DNA of 64,000 nucleotides from Akkermansia sp. (GCA_030536145.1 JAUNQN010000003.1:50141-114140); one strand, 5' to 3'. Shown: positions 9,458 to 19,373, counted from the stretch's first letter. The notes: generated by a model not told the origin, from the letters alone. Numbers and translations: made by a program.

Positions 9458-9976
9458 TCAGTGCTTGGGTTTGCGTTTCAGTTTTTCTGCGGACGGCACC
9501 AGGCTCAGCCCGCCATCCGTAAGGTGGATGGCCAGGGAGCGCGTGCCGGAAGGGTGGTCTGCCGCACAGAGTGAAAAGACCAGGCGGCGAGGGTCTGCAC
9601 GGTCTGCCATACTGCGGGCGGGAGCCGGGGTGAGCGCCACCAGGGCCACCGCCCCGCCCTGCTTCCATGCACGGTAGGCTGCATCTGACTCCAGCAGCAC
9701 AGGGCGCTCCGCAGCGGGCAGCGCGGCGCGCCACACCTTGTCCGGGCGCCCTGGCAGGCCCAGGGTGCGGAAATACTCGTCCACCGGGGTGGTCCTCGCG
9801 CGTTCCCGCTCCTGCGGCGTAGACACGGCATACACGTCCACCACGGCAGCCTTGGAGCCGGCCGGGCGGTCATCCACCACAGCCACCGGCAGGCAGCTGC
9901 AGGTGGTACAGGAGCTCACCGCCATGGCCGACAAAAACGGCAGCAGGGCAAGCGCAACTGTGCGGGTATCCCTCAT
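9458..9976 (-). CDS. TssJ-like second lipoprotein of the T6SS cluster
   Basis: Lipoprotein with a signal peptide and lipobox at AVSSC (Cys near residue 23), followed by a Cys-rich start. By eye it aligns along its length with the neighbouring tssJ product: VDEYF here with IDDYF there, then YRAWKQGGAVALVALTP with WESWLEKRGATHLVLLVNLP, then DPRRLVFSLC with DMRKLVLPLS. I therefore read it as a divergent TssJ paralogue. It could form a hetero-oligomeric outer-membrane ring with TssJ or serve a different docking role. Similarity is moderate and was judged without an alignment program. It lies between the second vgrG module and the PAAR gene. Confidence 0.55.
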   Translation of the reverse strand: MRDTRTVALALLPFLSAMAVSSCTTCSCLPVAVVDDRPAGSKAAVVDVYAVSTPQERERARTTPVDEYFRTLGLPGRPDKVWRAALPAAERPVLLESDAAYRAWKQGGAVALVALTPAPARSMADRADPRRLVFSLCAADHPSGTRSLAIHLTDGGLSLVPSAEKLKRKPKH

Positions 9977-10029
9977 TCCTTAGTGATTATAGACCATGCG
10001 TCCACCATGCGCAAGCGGATTTTGCGGCT

Positions 10030-11169
10030 TCATACGGGCACGGGAACCGGCGGCGGGGAGGACGGAGCGCCCCAGGTGCTGGTGCCGTCCGCGCACTCTA
10101 TGCCCAGGCGCAGGAACTCCCGGTAGCGGGCGGCGTAATCCATATTCCCGCCCTCCATCATGGCCAGCTGGTACAGGGTCTTGGAAATGCCCAGCGCAGG
10201 CAGGGCCGGATTGGCGGGGGCCACACCGGTCTCCGTCTTCAGGTTGGTGGCGCTCCAGAAGGCGGTATAGGCCAGCATGCTTTCCGGCCCTTGCCCTGCG
10301 GCCACGGCAGCCTGGCAGGCCAGCTGCCCGTTCTCGTCGCTGGGCACCAGCAGCCAGCGCATCACCGCATCCAGTGCGGCCAGCCGCTTCTCCGGCCCTG
10401 GGGGCTCCGGCAGGCCGGGCATCTTCAGCGGAAACACCTTGCCCATCTCCTTCTCCACCGCCGGCTTGATTCCGGCCGTCTTGGCGCGGATAGCCTCGAA
10501 AATGCGGTCCGAGGAAGGGAGGTCTGCCGCAGGTTCCTGCGGGGAGAGCATGGATTGCACATACCGGCGCACATGCTCCTCCGTGTCGGCCATGCGGCTT
10601 TCCAATGCCTGGGCCAGGATTCCTGCGGGTTCCTGCGGTGCCTCTGCCAAATCCAGCCCGGACTGGGCCACGGCCTGCTGCATCCACTCCAGCTTGAGCA
10701 GCATGCGCTGCGCAGGGGTCATGTACTGCCGCTGCCGCGCCTTCTCCTCCAGCTCGGCGGTCATCTTGCGCCCCAGTTCCCGCTGTTCCTCCACCAGGGC
10801 ATCTATGTCCCCGGTATCACTGAGCGCCGCCACGGCGGCGGCGGCATCCCGGCTGCGGCGTTCCGCAGGGGTCAGCCCGTCCCCGGCCCTATCCGCCTCC
10901 ACATCACGCAGCACCAGCTCCATGCAGCGGTAGACCCACCACACGCCCACACGGGGCACTATGGCACTGGCCAGCAGGTTCACCGCATCCTCCACCATGT
11001 TGTGGGTCAGCAGGATAACCAGGGCCAGCTCCGCGCTGATAGACTGGTGGGGGAAATAGGCGGATGCCGCCCCAGATGCCTTGCCCCCCCTGGCCTGGCA
11101 AAGAGTCTCCAGCGACTCCTTGTGCATCATCACCAGGGGCCTGTTGAATTGTTGTCCGTTCCAGCTCAT
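10030..11169 (-). CDS. VgrG partner protein, copy 2 (DUF6931-like, function unknown)
   Basis: Soluble protein of 379 residues with no signal peptide. It is a clear paralogue of the gene at 14667-15836: shared blocks include MSWNGQQFNRPLVM at the start, AVNLLASAI.PRVGVWW near residue 65, KVFPLKM in the middle, and LGIECADGTSTW near the end. The middle (about 110-230) is helical and Lys/Arg/Glu-rich. The PRVGVWWAYRCM motif and the later ACQAAVAAGQGPESMLAY repeat-like block remind me of DUF6931 proteins found beside T6SS genes; this is from memory. It starts 12 bases after its vgrG, so a role as adaptor, chaperone or cargo of that VgrG is plausible but unproven. Confidence 0.6.
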   Translation of the reverse strand: MSWNGQQFNRPLVMMHKESLETLCQARGGKASGAASAYFPHQSISAELALVILLTHNMVEDAVNLLASAIVPRVGVWWVYRCMELVLRDVEADRAGDGLTPAERRSRDAAAAVAALSDTGDIDALVEEQRELGRKMTAELEEKARQRQYMTPAQRMLLKLEWMQQAVAQSGLDLAEAPQEPAGILAQALESRMADTEEHVRRYVQSMLSPQEPAADLPSSDRIFEAIRAKTAGIKPAVEKEMGKVFPLKMPGLPEPPGPEKRLAALDAVMRWLLVPSDENGQLACQAAVAAGQGPESMLAYTAFWSATNLKTETGVAPANPALPALGISKTLYQLAMMEGGNMDYAARYREFLRLGIECADGTSTWGAPSSPPPVPVPV

Positions 11170-11181
11170 ATCCTTGTCCTG

Positions 11182-14100
11182 TCAATTCTCCATCTTGGCA
11201 CCATCCACCTCGTTTACCAAGGCAGCCTTCTGGTTCATGTTGCCGAGAGTCCGTTCCAGCGCGGCCACCTGCTCGTTCAGCGTGGCCACCTGCTTGGTCA
11301 GGGAGGCCACCTGCTCCGCCCTGCTTGCAGCCCGGTCGCTGCGCTGCACGGCGTTCTGCACCTCCTGCACCACGTTTTTCTCATCCACGCCCTTGTTAAA
11401 GCAGGCCTGCACCACGTCCTTGCCCTCGGAAACGGCGGCATCCTGCTCCTTCACCTCGGTCACCATCTTGGCAAGCTGGGCTTCACCCTTCATGCCCAGC
11501 ACATGCTCGTTCCTGCCCAGGAACAGGTACTTGGCCACCAGTTCCGCAGGATTGCTGATACCCAGGGCCAGGCAGACAATGGCACCGATGCCCAGCAGAC
11601 CGATGGCCCCTGCCAGCACGGCACCGCTGAACGAGGGGGCAAAGTCCGGCACAGCCAGGTCATCCGGCAGCGCCGTATTGCCGGTATAGGTATCCGTATC
11701 ATCCGGGGCATTCTGTCCGCACATGTCAAAGTACAGGTACTCCGCCGCCAGGAAGGGCCCGCCGGCCACCATGGCAAAGCCTATGGGGGAGGTCAGGCTG
11801 GCCAGCACGGGGGAAGCCAGGGCGTTCTCCGCCGTGGCAATGAACCCGCTCACGGGGCTGGAGTATTCCGTCTCGTCGCAGGTGTACCGGTAGCTGCTGC
11901 GGGCGGATACCGTCATGCGGTCCGGCAGGAGTTTCACCATGCTGCCCTCCACGGATACCAGGTTCTTGAGATTGGAAACAAGCCTGGTCATGCCGCCGGC
12001 AAACTTGATTACCTTGGCGGTCAGCCCGCCCAGGCCGCTCACAATGGCGGTTGCATCCGGGTGCTGCTTCTTGAACCCGTCCCTCAGCCCGTGGGAGTAT
12101 ACGGGAGCGGGTTTCATGGCAGTGGTCACATCCGGGGCGGAGAAGGCACCGTACACGGCCCCCATCATCAGGGTGTTCTCTATGGCGGCACCGCCCACAA
12201 TGGTGACGGACGGGGCATAGAGCCTGGAGCTGAAATCGCTCAGCGTGAAGGCGGAGCCCAGGATGGTACCGGCGGTGAACATGTTGACGGCAGTGTTTGC
12301 CACATACGGTCCCTTGTTGTACACGCCGGCGGCATTCACCATGATATGGCCGCCCAGCATCATGCCGCTGCGTGCCTCGCTCACGCGGGCGTTCTGGGCA
12401 TCTGCCTGCGCATGGTAGGCGGGGTAGGCACCCGGGTTGTCCACCATGCCCACGCCGCTGGATACCTCCACCCCGCTCTCGGAAATCCGCACATAGGACT
12501 TGCCCACGCGCAGGGTGATGGCCTGTGCGGCGGTAAGCACAATCTCCCCGCCGGCGTTCATGATCTGGTGGTCTGCGGATTGGGTAAGCAGGTCCCCGGA
12601 GGAATACATGCTGATACCCTGCAGATGCGGGCGGGAGACGGGGCGGTTCATGTCCTCCTGCAGGGCAGACGCCACATCGCAGCCGCTGTAGCCGGCGGAG
12701 AAATCCGCCTCCGCCACCAGGCCCAGGGTGGTCTCTGCAATGGCATCCACCATGTACGCCTTGCTGATTCCCTTGTCCTGCGGGATAGGCTTCACGCCGT
12801 TGTCCAGGGAGAGCATCTGGATCTGGCTGAAGGGCTTGGGGCTCTTGGCCAGGTCATCCACGCTCTGGGGGCGCTGCACAAACTGCAGGTCATCCGCCGC
12901 TATGCCCTTGTCTGCCGCAGGGGCCACCGTGCTGTCCTCGTACGTGCGCTCCGGCACATGGGTGCGGCTGCGCAGGGTGAGCGAGGAGTTGTCGTCCTGC
13001 GTGCCGGCCTTCATCTCCCGCTTGATGCGGTCCATCACCTTCAGCTCCGTGAGCGGGGCACAGTTGGTGGCATCGTCCGCCTGGTCCGGCTTGCCGCGGA
13101 ACATGGCGCTCACGGCAATGGGGATGCCCAGGTTCCCGCGGTCCACGCAGAAAAGCACGTTGTCCACGCGGGGGCGGGCCAGGATACCGCTGTTGGAATC
13201 CGCACTGGGGGAGCCCATCTCCACCCACATCTCCTCACCATTCAGCTCACGCACGCGGCACAGGTTGCGGCCGTTGAGCCTGTGCGGCACGTTGGATACC
13301 ACCACCGCCATGAACGTGCGGGGGCGCGGCTCATCCCAGGGGCGGAGCCTCAGCAGCCCCCCGGCCTCGTCCAGGTCCGGGGAATCGCACGGCTCCACGG
13401 GCAGCGGCAGCACGCCGCAGCCCACCAGGGCCTGTCCGTCCCCCGTATCCACCGCAGCCGCCTCACGGCCGGAGAATTCCTCGGTCCAGGAAAAGGCATC
13501 CGCCCTAATCTCCCGGCGGGTCAGGAAATAATCCGCCTTGTCCAGCCCGGCATCCTGCGCCCAGGTCACCTTGTCACCGGGGCGGAGCGCGCCCACCTCC
13601 TGCAGGCCGGCACCCGCGCGTGCATCCGCCTCCGCGCACACGTAGCGGCACATGCCGTGCACGCTGCTGGCATTGAAATGGCGGGCCATGTAGTGGAGCG
13701 CGCCGTAGCGGCTGGCAGCGTCCGCCGCCTGCTCCAGCTGGTCCCAGGTCTCGTCATGCAGGCTGAGCCGCACGCGGTTCTGCCCGCCCCCGTCCCCGGA
13801 GGAGAAAGCCCCGGCATAGTTCTGCACCTGCACCTCCTCCGGCGGCAGGTTGTGCAGGCCATAGCGGCGGCGCCAGCTGGTGCGGTCGTTGCCGCGGCGG
13901 GTCATGCACGGCAGCGCGGCATCCGTGCCTATCAGGGTATCTGCCTCCAGCGCATCATACACATGCAGCACCTCATGGTCACCCGCATCATTCAGCTCCC
14001 AGCGGTAGCACAGGCCCCAGGTGGCCAGCAGGCGGCAGAAGAAATTGTAGTCGCTCTCATCATTCTGCACCAGCTGCATGTACAAGGGTATGCGCTTGCG

Positions 14101-14634
14101 GGCCTTCCCGGACACCACGCAGCCCCCTGCCCCGGCCCAGCGCTCCACCAGCTCCTCCAGAACCTTGTACGGCTCCACCTTGCCGGAATACTCCGGCTCC
14201 GGGCAGTCCTCACGGAACGACCCGGCCTGCCGGCACGTGTACACCGCGCGGTTGCGGGAATAGCAGGCGCGCGCAAACTCAGGCTGGATGGTCAGCTCAT
14301 ACCAGCCCTGCGCGCTGTCCTCATACAGCTCCACCGGGCCGGATGCCACCTCCATCACCACGCCGCACACCGTGCACAGGGGAAGGACCGTGCCCATGGC
14401 CGTATCACGGCGCTCCACCTGCAGCACCACGCGCTGCCCCAGCCAGCCGCGCGCATCCGCCGCGCAGCCCCTGCCCGGACTTTCCACCTGCAGCACATAG
14501 GTATACAGCGCGGAGAGCTCATCCACGCCCTTCACGATTCCCCGTGCCATGACCGCCTTGTCCGGGGCTGCCACCGGGCTCAGCCTGTAACTCAGCCGCA
14601 CGGCCGTTTTTCCGTTTGCTCCAGAATGATCCAT
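11182..14634 (-). CDS. vgrG: VgrG spike protein, copy 2, with long C-terminal extension
   Basis: Trimeric spike of the T6SS needle. The first ~550 residues have the VgrG/gp27-gp5 organisation, including SDYNFFCRLLATWGLCY (gp27-like) and the OB-fold region RELNGEEMWVEMGSPSADSNSG. A gp5-like repeat region follows (DHQIMNAGGEIVLTAAQAITL). The protein then continues for several hundred residues with a strongly hydrophobic segment (GAVLAGAIGLLGIGAIVCLA) about 150 residues from the end and a heptad-patterned coiled coil tail (VASLTKQVATLNEQVAALE). The ATG at 14634 is preferred to GTG codons just upstream. It is paralogous to the vgrG at 15841-19203 throughout, including the extension. Confidence 0.9.
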   Translation of the reverse strand: MDHSGANGKTAVRLSYRLSPVAAPDKAVMARGIVKGVDELSALYTYVLQVESPGRGCAADARGWLGQRVVLQVERRDTAMGTVLPLCTVCGVVMEVASGPVELYEDSAQGWYELTIQPEFARACYSRNRAVYTCRQAGSFREDCPEPEYSGKVEPYKVLEELVERWAGAGGCVVSGKARKRIPLYMQLVQNDESDYNFFCRLLATWGLCYRWELNDAGDHEVLHVYDALEADTLIGTDAALPCMTRRGNDRTSWRRRYGLHNLPPEEVQVQNYAGAFSSGDGGGQNRVRLSLHDETWDQLEQAADAASRYGALHYMARHFNASSVHGMCRYVCAEADARAGAGLQEVGALRPGDKVTWAQDAGLDKADYFLTRREIRADAFSWTEEFSGREAAAVDTGDGQALVGCGVLPLPVEPCDSPDLDEAGGLLRLRPWDEPRPRTFMAVVVSNVPHRLNGRNLCRVRELNGEEMWVEMGSPSADSNSGILARPRVDNVLFCVDRGNLGIPIAVSAMFRGKPDQADDATNCAPLTELKVMDRIKREMKAGTQDDNSSLTLRSRTHVPERTYEDSTVAPAADKGIAADDLQFVQRPQSVDDLAKSPKPFSQIQMLSLDNGVKPIPQDKGISKAYMVDAIAETTLGLVAEADFSAGYSGCDVASALQEDMNRPVSRPHLQGISMYSSGDLLTQSADHQIMNAGGEIVLTAAQAITLRVGKSYVRISESGVEVSSGVGMVDNPGAYPAYHAQADAQNARVSEARSGMMLGGHIMVNAAGVYNKGPYVANTAVNMFTAGTILGSAFTLSDFSSRLYAPSVTIVGGAAIENTLMMGAVYGAFSAPDVTTAMKPAPVYSHGLRDGFKKQHPDATAIVSGLGGLTAKVIKFAGGMTRLVSNLKNLVSVEGSMVKLLPDRMTVSARSSYRYTCDETEYSSPVSGFIATAENALASPVLASLTSPIGFAMVAGGPFLAAEYLYFDMCGQNAPDDTDTYTGNTALPDDLAVPDFAPSFSGAVLAGAIGLLGIGAIVCLALGISNPAELVAKYLFLGRNEHVLGMKGEAQLAKMVTEVKEQDAAVSEGKDVVQACFNKGVDEKNVVQEVQNAVQRSDRAASRAEQVASLTKQVATLNEQVAALERTLGNMNQKAALVNEVDGAKMEN

Positions 14635-14666
14635 ACCGGGCACCACTTCGCTTCAGTTCCTTGATA

Positions 14667-15836
14667 TCACATATAGCGGCCCTGCGCCTGGGCCTCCTTG
14701 AGCAGGAACGCCGCCCGCTCCGCATCCCAAGTGCTGGTGCCGTCCGCGCACTCTATGCCCAGGCGCAGGAACTGGCGGTAGCGCTCGTCATAGTCCATGT
14801 CCCCGCCCTCCAGCATGGCCAGCTGGAAAAGGGTCTTGCCTATACCCATGGGCGGAAGTGCCGGGTTGGCCGGGGCCATGCCCGTCTCCGTCTTCATGTT
14901 GGTGGAGCTCCAGAACGCCGCATAGGCCAGCATGCTCTCGGGTCCCGCCTTGGCGGCAATGGCCGCCTGGCAGGCCAGCTGCCCGTTGTCGTCGCTCGGC
15001 ACCAGTATCCAGCGCAGGGCGGCATCCTTGGCTGCCGCCTGCTTCTCCTTGCTCGGCATGGGCGGCAGGCCGTGCATCTTCAGCGGGAACACCTTGGCCA
15101 TCTCCTTCTCCACCGCAGGCTTGATGGCCGCGCACTTGGCGCGGACGGCATCGAAAATGCGTGAGGTGGGGGGGATGTCAGCGGGTAAATCGGGCGGTGG
15201 CGGGGGATTTTTCAGGCTTTCCACATATTGGCGGAAATTCGCTATGACCTTCTCCGCTCGCTCTTGCGCGGCCTGCGCTATGGCTCCCATAGGCTTCTTC
15301 AAGGCAGACTCGGGGATTTCTCTCTGCATGAGTGCTTGCATTTTTTTCGCCCACTGCATTTTGAGCTGCACTCGCTCCAGCGGGTTCAGATATTCACGTT
15401 TGCGTGCTTTCTCCGTCAGCTCTTTCACCAATTTGGCTTCTGCCTCATGCTGTTCCGCAATCATGGCATCGATGTCGGAAGTATCCGTCAGCTTTGCCAC
15501 CAGTTCCCTGTGTTCCTTGGCACGGCGTTCCTTGGGAGTGAGACCGTCCTTGGCAAAATCCTGCGCAATGTCCTTCTGCACCATCTCCATGCAGCGGTAA
15601 GCCCACCACACGCCCACACGGGGCATGATGGCACTGGCCAACAGGTTCACGGCATCCTCCACCCGGTTGTGCGTCAGCAGAATCACCAGAGCCAGCTCCG
15701 GGGTGATAGCATTCGTGGGGAAAAAGGTCTGCACCTCATCCGTCGGTTCATACCCTCTGGTTCGGCAAAGAGACTCCAGAGACTCTTTCCACAGCATGAC
15801 CAGCGGCCTGTTAAATTGTTGTCCGTTCCAGCTCAT
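14667..15836 (-). CDS. VgrG partner protein, copy 1 (DUF6931-like, function unknown)
   Basis: Paralogue of the 10030-11169 product, 389 residues, no signal peptide. N-terminal block MSWNGQQFNRPLVMLWKES, then ILLTHNRVEDAVNLLASAI and GVWWAYRCMEMVQKD; a Lys/Glu-rich helical middle; C-terminal block ending with LGIECADGTSTWDAE. The C-terminal half is almost identical to the copy 2 protein, while the N-terminal and middle parts differ more and are visibly AT-richer in DNA. It begins four bases after the vgrG stop, so the pair is co-translated. Function unknown; VgrG loading adaptor or cargo carrier is the simplest guess from the pairing. Confidence 0.6.
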   Translation of the reverse strand: MSWNGQQFNRPLVMLWKESLESLCRTRGYEPTDEVQTFFPTNAITPELALVILLTHNRVEDAVNLLASAIMPRVGVWWAYRCMEMVQKDIAQDFAKDGLTPKERRAKEHRELVAKLTDTSDIDAMIAEQHEAEAKLVKELTEKARKREYLNPLERVQLKMQWAKKMQALMQREIPESALKKPMGAIAQAAQERAEKVIANFRQYVESLKNPPPPPDLPADIPPTSRIFDAVRAKCAAIKPAVEKEMAKVFPLKMHGLPPMPSKEKQAAAKDAALRWILVPSDDNGQLACQAAIAAKAGPESMLAYAAFWSSTNMKTETGMAPANPALPPMGIGKTLFQLAMLEGGDMDYDERYRQFLRLGIECADGTSTWDAERAAFLLKEAQAQGRYM

Positions 15837-15840
15837 AATT

Positions 15841-18800
15841 TTAATTTTGTACGTTCAATGCTGCGGTCAAGGTTCTATTATTAGCAAGTGTGGTGTGCAC
15901 CCCAATATTCGCCGCCACCGTTGCTACTTCATGCTTATGGTTGGCTAACGCGGTATTCAGAGAGGCTATCGCAGCCTTCCTTTGAGCAACGGTTGCCTCT
16001 TCATTCGCCAACGTCTGAAGGCTGTTGGCAACTATGTTCACATAATCAGCCCCTATGAAATTATGGTTCGTGGCAGCATTTACTTTCTCCGCATAGGACT
16101 GATTCTCTGCAACTTTCGCCACATTCGACGTCAACGCCTCTTCGCTCACGATAGCATTCAAATCATCTTTACGACGACTGAAAAGAACATTCGCCAAGCC
16201 TTCCGCGACCTGCGGAATCATTCCGACAATCTCAAGGACACCGCTTACGGCAACAGCTACGATAGAGGCTATGTCTGAATTGGAGAGCTCGCTATCATAG
16301 CCCGGACTTTCAGGGGATGTGCCTTTCTCTGTGTATGTGTCCTTCGGGTCTTTTTCGTCCGCATCGGCAAACCCCATCTCCTGGATGGCCGCATTGCTCA
16401 TCGTTGCAACCGTTTTACTCAAGTTAAAGCCTTTCTTTGTACTGACAACAAGATTCTCCGCCGTGGCAATGAGACCTGCGACAGCAGAGGTTACATTGGT
16501 TCTCAAGGCAGAGTAATCAAAGCGGTAATCAGAGGACAAGACCATACGCTCCGGCAGCATCTTAATCATGCTCCCTGTCGGATTGAACAAATTAGCATAG
16601 TCTCCGTTTAGTGCAAGAGAAACACAGCCCACCACAGAAGTGAAGGCGTTGTTGATTCCGGCAAGGCTGCCATTCAGGATATCCGCAATATGCCAGCCAT
16701 GTTTCTTGTATCCGTCCTCCAAAGATCCGGTATAAGTACCGTCCTCTTTTCGAATATCATATTGCTGAGTGGCACCGAAGATGACATCTTTACATACGGA
16801 AAGGAGGGTGTTTTCCAACGCTGCACCACCGATAACATGAACGGAAGGAGCATAGAGACGCGCGCTGAAATCGCTGATGGTAAAGGAAGAGCCGAGCAGG
16901 GTGTTTGCCGTAAACATATTGACGGCGGTATTGGCAATGTACGAGCCTTTGTTGTACACACCGGCACCATTCACCATAATATATCCGCCGGACAGCGGAA
17001 GACCGTCGCCCTTGAGAGCAATATTATTCTCGGCATCATCCTTTGTGTGGTATGCGGGATAGGCACCGGCATTCTCCACATACCCTGCAGTGCTGGAAAT
17101 CTCAACGCCATATTCGCTGATTCTGATATAGGATTTACCCACGCGCAGGGTAATGGCCTGCGCCGCATTGACCACAATCTCGCCACCAGCATTCATGATT
17201 TGGTGGTCCGCTGACTGCGTGAGGATATCGCCGGAGGAATAGGTGCTAATACCCTGCAGATGGGGGCGGGTAATCGGCTTGTTGCATTCGGTCTGGATGG
17301 CATCGCACATATCGCTGGCAGGATAGCCTGCTGTAAAGTCCGATTCAGAGACACCCCCTGCAACGGTCTCAGAGACAGAATCCCAACAGTATGTTTGGGT
17401 AATATCCTCATTCTGCGGGATAGGCTTCACCCCGTTATCCTGCGAGAACATCTGGATTTGGCTGAACGGCTTGGGATTCTCTGCCAGGTCAGCCACGCTT
17501 TGCGGGCGCTGCACGAACTCCAGGTCGTCCTTTGAAATAGGCATGTCATGCGCCGCTTCAGGATTTGTCTTGCCCTCCAGCGTGCGCTCCGGCACATGGG
17601 CACGGCTGCGCAGGGTGAGGGCAGAGTTGTCATTCACACGGGCATCCTTCATCTCCCGCGTGTGGCGGTCCATCACCTTGAGCTTGGTGAGCGGTGTCTC
17701 GTTGGTTGCAGCAGAGGAACTGCTGCGGAACATGGCGCTGATGGCAATGGGGATGCTGAAATCCCCGCGGTCCATGCAGAAGAGTACATTGCCCACGCGG
17801 GGGCGGGCAAAGATACCGCTGCGGGAATCTGCACTGGGGGAGCCCATTTCCACCCACATTTGCTGCCCCGTGATTTCACGAACCTTGCAGAAGTTGCGGC
17901 CCTGGCTGTCGAGCACGGTGTCAGACGTCACCACGGCCATGAAGGTGCGGGGCTTGGGGGATTCCCAAGGGGCGGCCTGCAGCAGGGGAGCATCCTCGTT
18001 CAAATCCGGGTCTGAGGCAGGATACAGCGGCCTGGGCAGCACGCCGCAGCCCACATCCATGGTGTCCACCTTTACGGACGCCCGCCCGGTAAGCTCCACG
18101 CTCCAAGAGTCGCTGCCACCGGACACCACGCGCTTGGTAAGGAAATACCCGGCCTTGTCATAGGAAGCACCATCAGCCCAGGTCACCATGTCACCCAGCT
18201 TGAGGGCAGCCACCTGGTCCACGGTTGCGGCTTTGGATTCAGATTCCGAACTCACGTACTTGTAGAGGCCATGAACGCTGTTTGCGTTGAAATGGTTGGA
18301 GAGGAAGTGGCGGATGCTGTAATTGGGGGAATCAGGGACGGGGTCCGAGGTCAGCTGGTCCCATGATGCGTCAGGCACGCTGAGCACGGGCTCGCTAACG
18401 GAGCCGTGCAGGTAGTCCTGCACGTCCATCTTGCCGGAATCCAAGCTGTGGAAACCGGTGTGGAGGCTCCAGCTGGGAAGACTGCCATCCCGGGAGGACA
18501 TGCAGGCCAAGGCCGCTGCCGAGCCCTGGATTTCCCCGTCCAGGACACTAAACACGTTCAGGGTCTCCCTCACGATTGTCTCATCATCACCTCCCGCATT
18601 TCCATTCTCCGTGGAGGTCTCCATCGTCCAGTAGTAGCCCAGGCCCCAGGCAGCCAGCAGGCGGCAGAAGAAGTTGTAGTCGCTCTCGTCATTCTGCACC
18701 AGCTGCAGGTATGATGGTATGCGGGCCTTCGCCTTGTCCGTAACTTTGCACACGGTATTCCAGCACCCGGCAATTGTGGTCAGCACGTCCTCTTTGGAAC

Positions 18801-19203
18801 CGTTATACACCTTGCGGTTGCGGGAATAGCAGGCAGTCACGAACTCCGGCTCGATACGCAGCTTGAACCAGCCCGTGGAGCTGTCCTCATACAGCTCCAC
18901 GGGGCCGGAAAACACGCTGGTGACAATGCCGCCCACGGCTTGCAACACCTTGCCATTGCACATAGACTGGAACTCCACGCGCCGGCCCAGCCAAGCACGG
19001 TAGTCCTCTGCATCCGTGCTGGTGGTTTCCACCAACACATCATAGCAGTACGGGGCTGAGAGTGCCTCCTCCCCCCTCTCAAGCCCCTTTGCGCCCTTGA
19101 TGGTCAACTCGGACTTAGAGGGATCCTCGTAGTAGATAATCTGATAGCTCAGGCTGGTTTCCTCACTGGCGAGGCGGCCCGGCAAATTGCTATTACTTCT
19201 CAT
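15841..19203 (-). CDS. vgrG: VgrG spike protein, copy 1, with long C-terminal extension
   Basis: Second VgrG-family spike, 1,120 residues. The gp27-like region carries SDYNFFCRLLAAWGLGY and the OB-fold region VREITGQQMWVEMGSPSAD. The gp5-like region carries QIMNAGGEIVVNAAQAITL. The extension contains a hydrophobic segment (IASIVAVAVSGVLEIVGMIP) ~145 residues from the end and a helical tail. ATG at 19203 was chosen because the paralogue aligns from about there; in-frame ATG codons further upstream would add residues not matched in the paralogue. From about 15,840 to 17,450 the DNA is less GC-rich than the 5' part and than copy 2, suggesting replacement of the 3' half by recombination. Confidence 0.9.
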   Translation of the reverse strand: MRSNSNLPGRLASEETSLSYQIIYYEDPSKSELTIKGAKGLERGEEALSAPYCYDVLVETTSTDAEDYRAWLGRRVEFQSMCNGKVLQAVGGIVTSVFSGPVELYEDSSTGWFKLRIEPEFVTACYSRNRKVYNGSKEDVLTTIAGCWNTVCKVTDKAKARIPSYLQLVQNDESDYNFFCRLLAAWGLGYYWTMETSTENGNAGGDDETIVRETLNVFSVLDGEIQGSAAALACMSSRDGSLPSWSLHTGFHSLDSGKMDVQDYLHGSVSEPVLSVPDASWDQLTSDPVPDSPNYSIRHFLSNHFNANSVHGLYKYVSSESESKAATVDQVAALKLGDMVTWADGASYDKAGYFLTKRVVSGGSDSWSVELTGRASVKVDTMDVGCGVLPRPLYPASDPDLNEDAPLLQAAPWESPKPRTFMAVVTSDTVLDSQGRNFCKVREITGQQMWVEMGSPSADSRSGIFARPRVGNVLFCMDRGDFSIPIAISAMFRSSSSAATNETPLTKLKVMDRHTREMKDARVNDNSALTLRSRAHVPERTLEGKTNPEAAHDMPISKDDLEFVQRPQSVADLAENPKPFSQIQMFSQDNGVKPIPQNEDITQTYCWDSVSETVAGGVSESDFTAGYPASDMCDAIQTECNKPITRPHLQGISTYSSGDILTQSADHQIMNAGGEIVVNAAQAITLRVGKSYIRISEYGVEISSTAGYVENAGAYPAYHTKDDAENNIALKGDGLPLSGGYIMVNGAGVYNKGSYIANTAVNMFTANTLLGSSFTISDFSARLYAPSVHVIGGAALENTLLSVCKDVIFGATQQYDIRKEDGTYTGSLEDGYKKHGWHIADILNGSLAGINNAFTSVVGCVSLALNGDYANLFNPTGSMIKMLPERMVLSSDYRFDYSALRTNVTSAVAGLIATAENLVVSTKKGFNLSKTVATMSNAAIQEMGFADADEKDPKDTYTEKGTSPESPGYDSELSNSDIASIVAVAVSGVLEIVGMIPQVAEGLANVLFSRRKDDLNAIVSEEALTSNVAKVAENQSYAEKVNAATNHNFIGADYVNIVANSLQTLANEEATVAQRKAAIASLNTALANHKHEVATVAANIGVHTTLANNRTLTAALNVQN

Positions 19204-19373
19204 CGTTTCTTGTTCTTGAATTGTTGTTTGTCCAGAAAGACCGTATGCCGGGACCGGGAGTATCGGCATGATATTCCGGCTTCCGTACCCCTGTACAGTC
19301 TCCATTTGTTTCCATAACTTGAAAATCCTCTTGCTCTCCATGACCAAGGCACCGCAGGACGGCACCTCTCCCA

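Noticed and set aside
10291..14664. A very long plus-strand open frame (about 1,450 codons) opposite the second vgrG module
   Set aside because: It lies antisense to genes with clear homologies, has the His/Gly/Gln-rich composition typical of antisense frames in GC-rich genes, and resembles many other such frames across the T6SS region.
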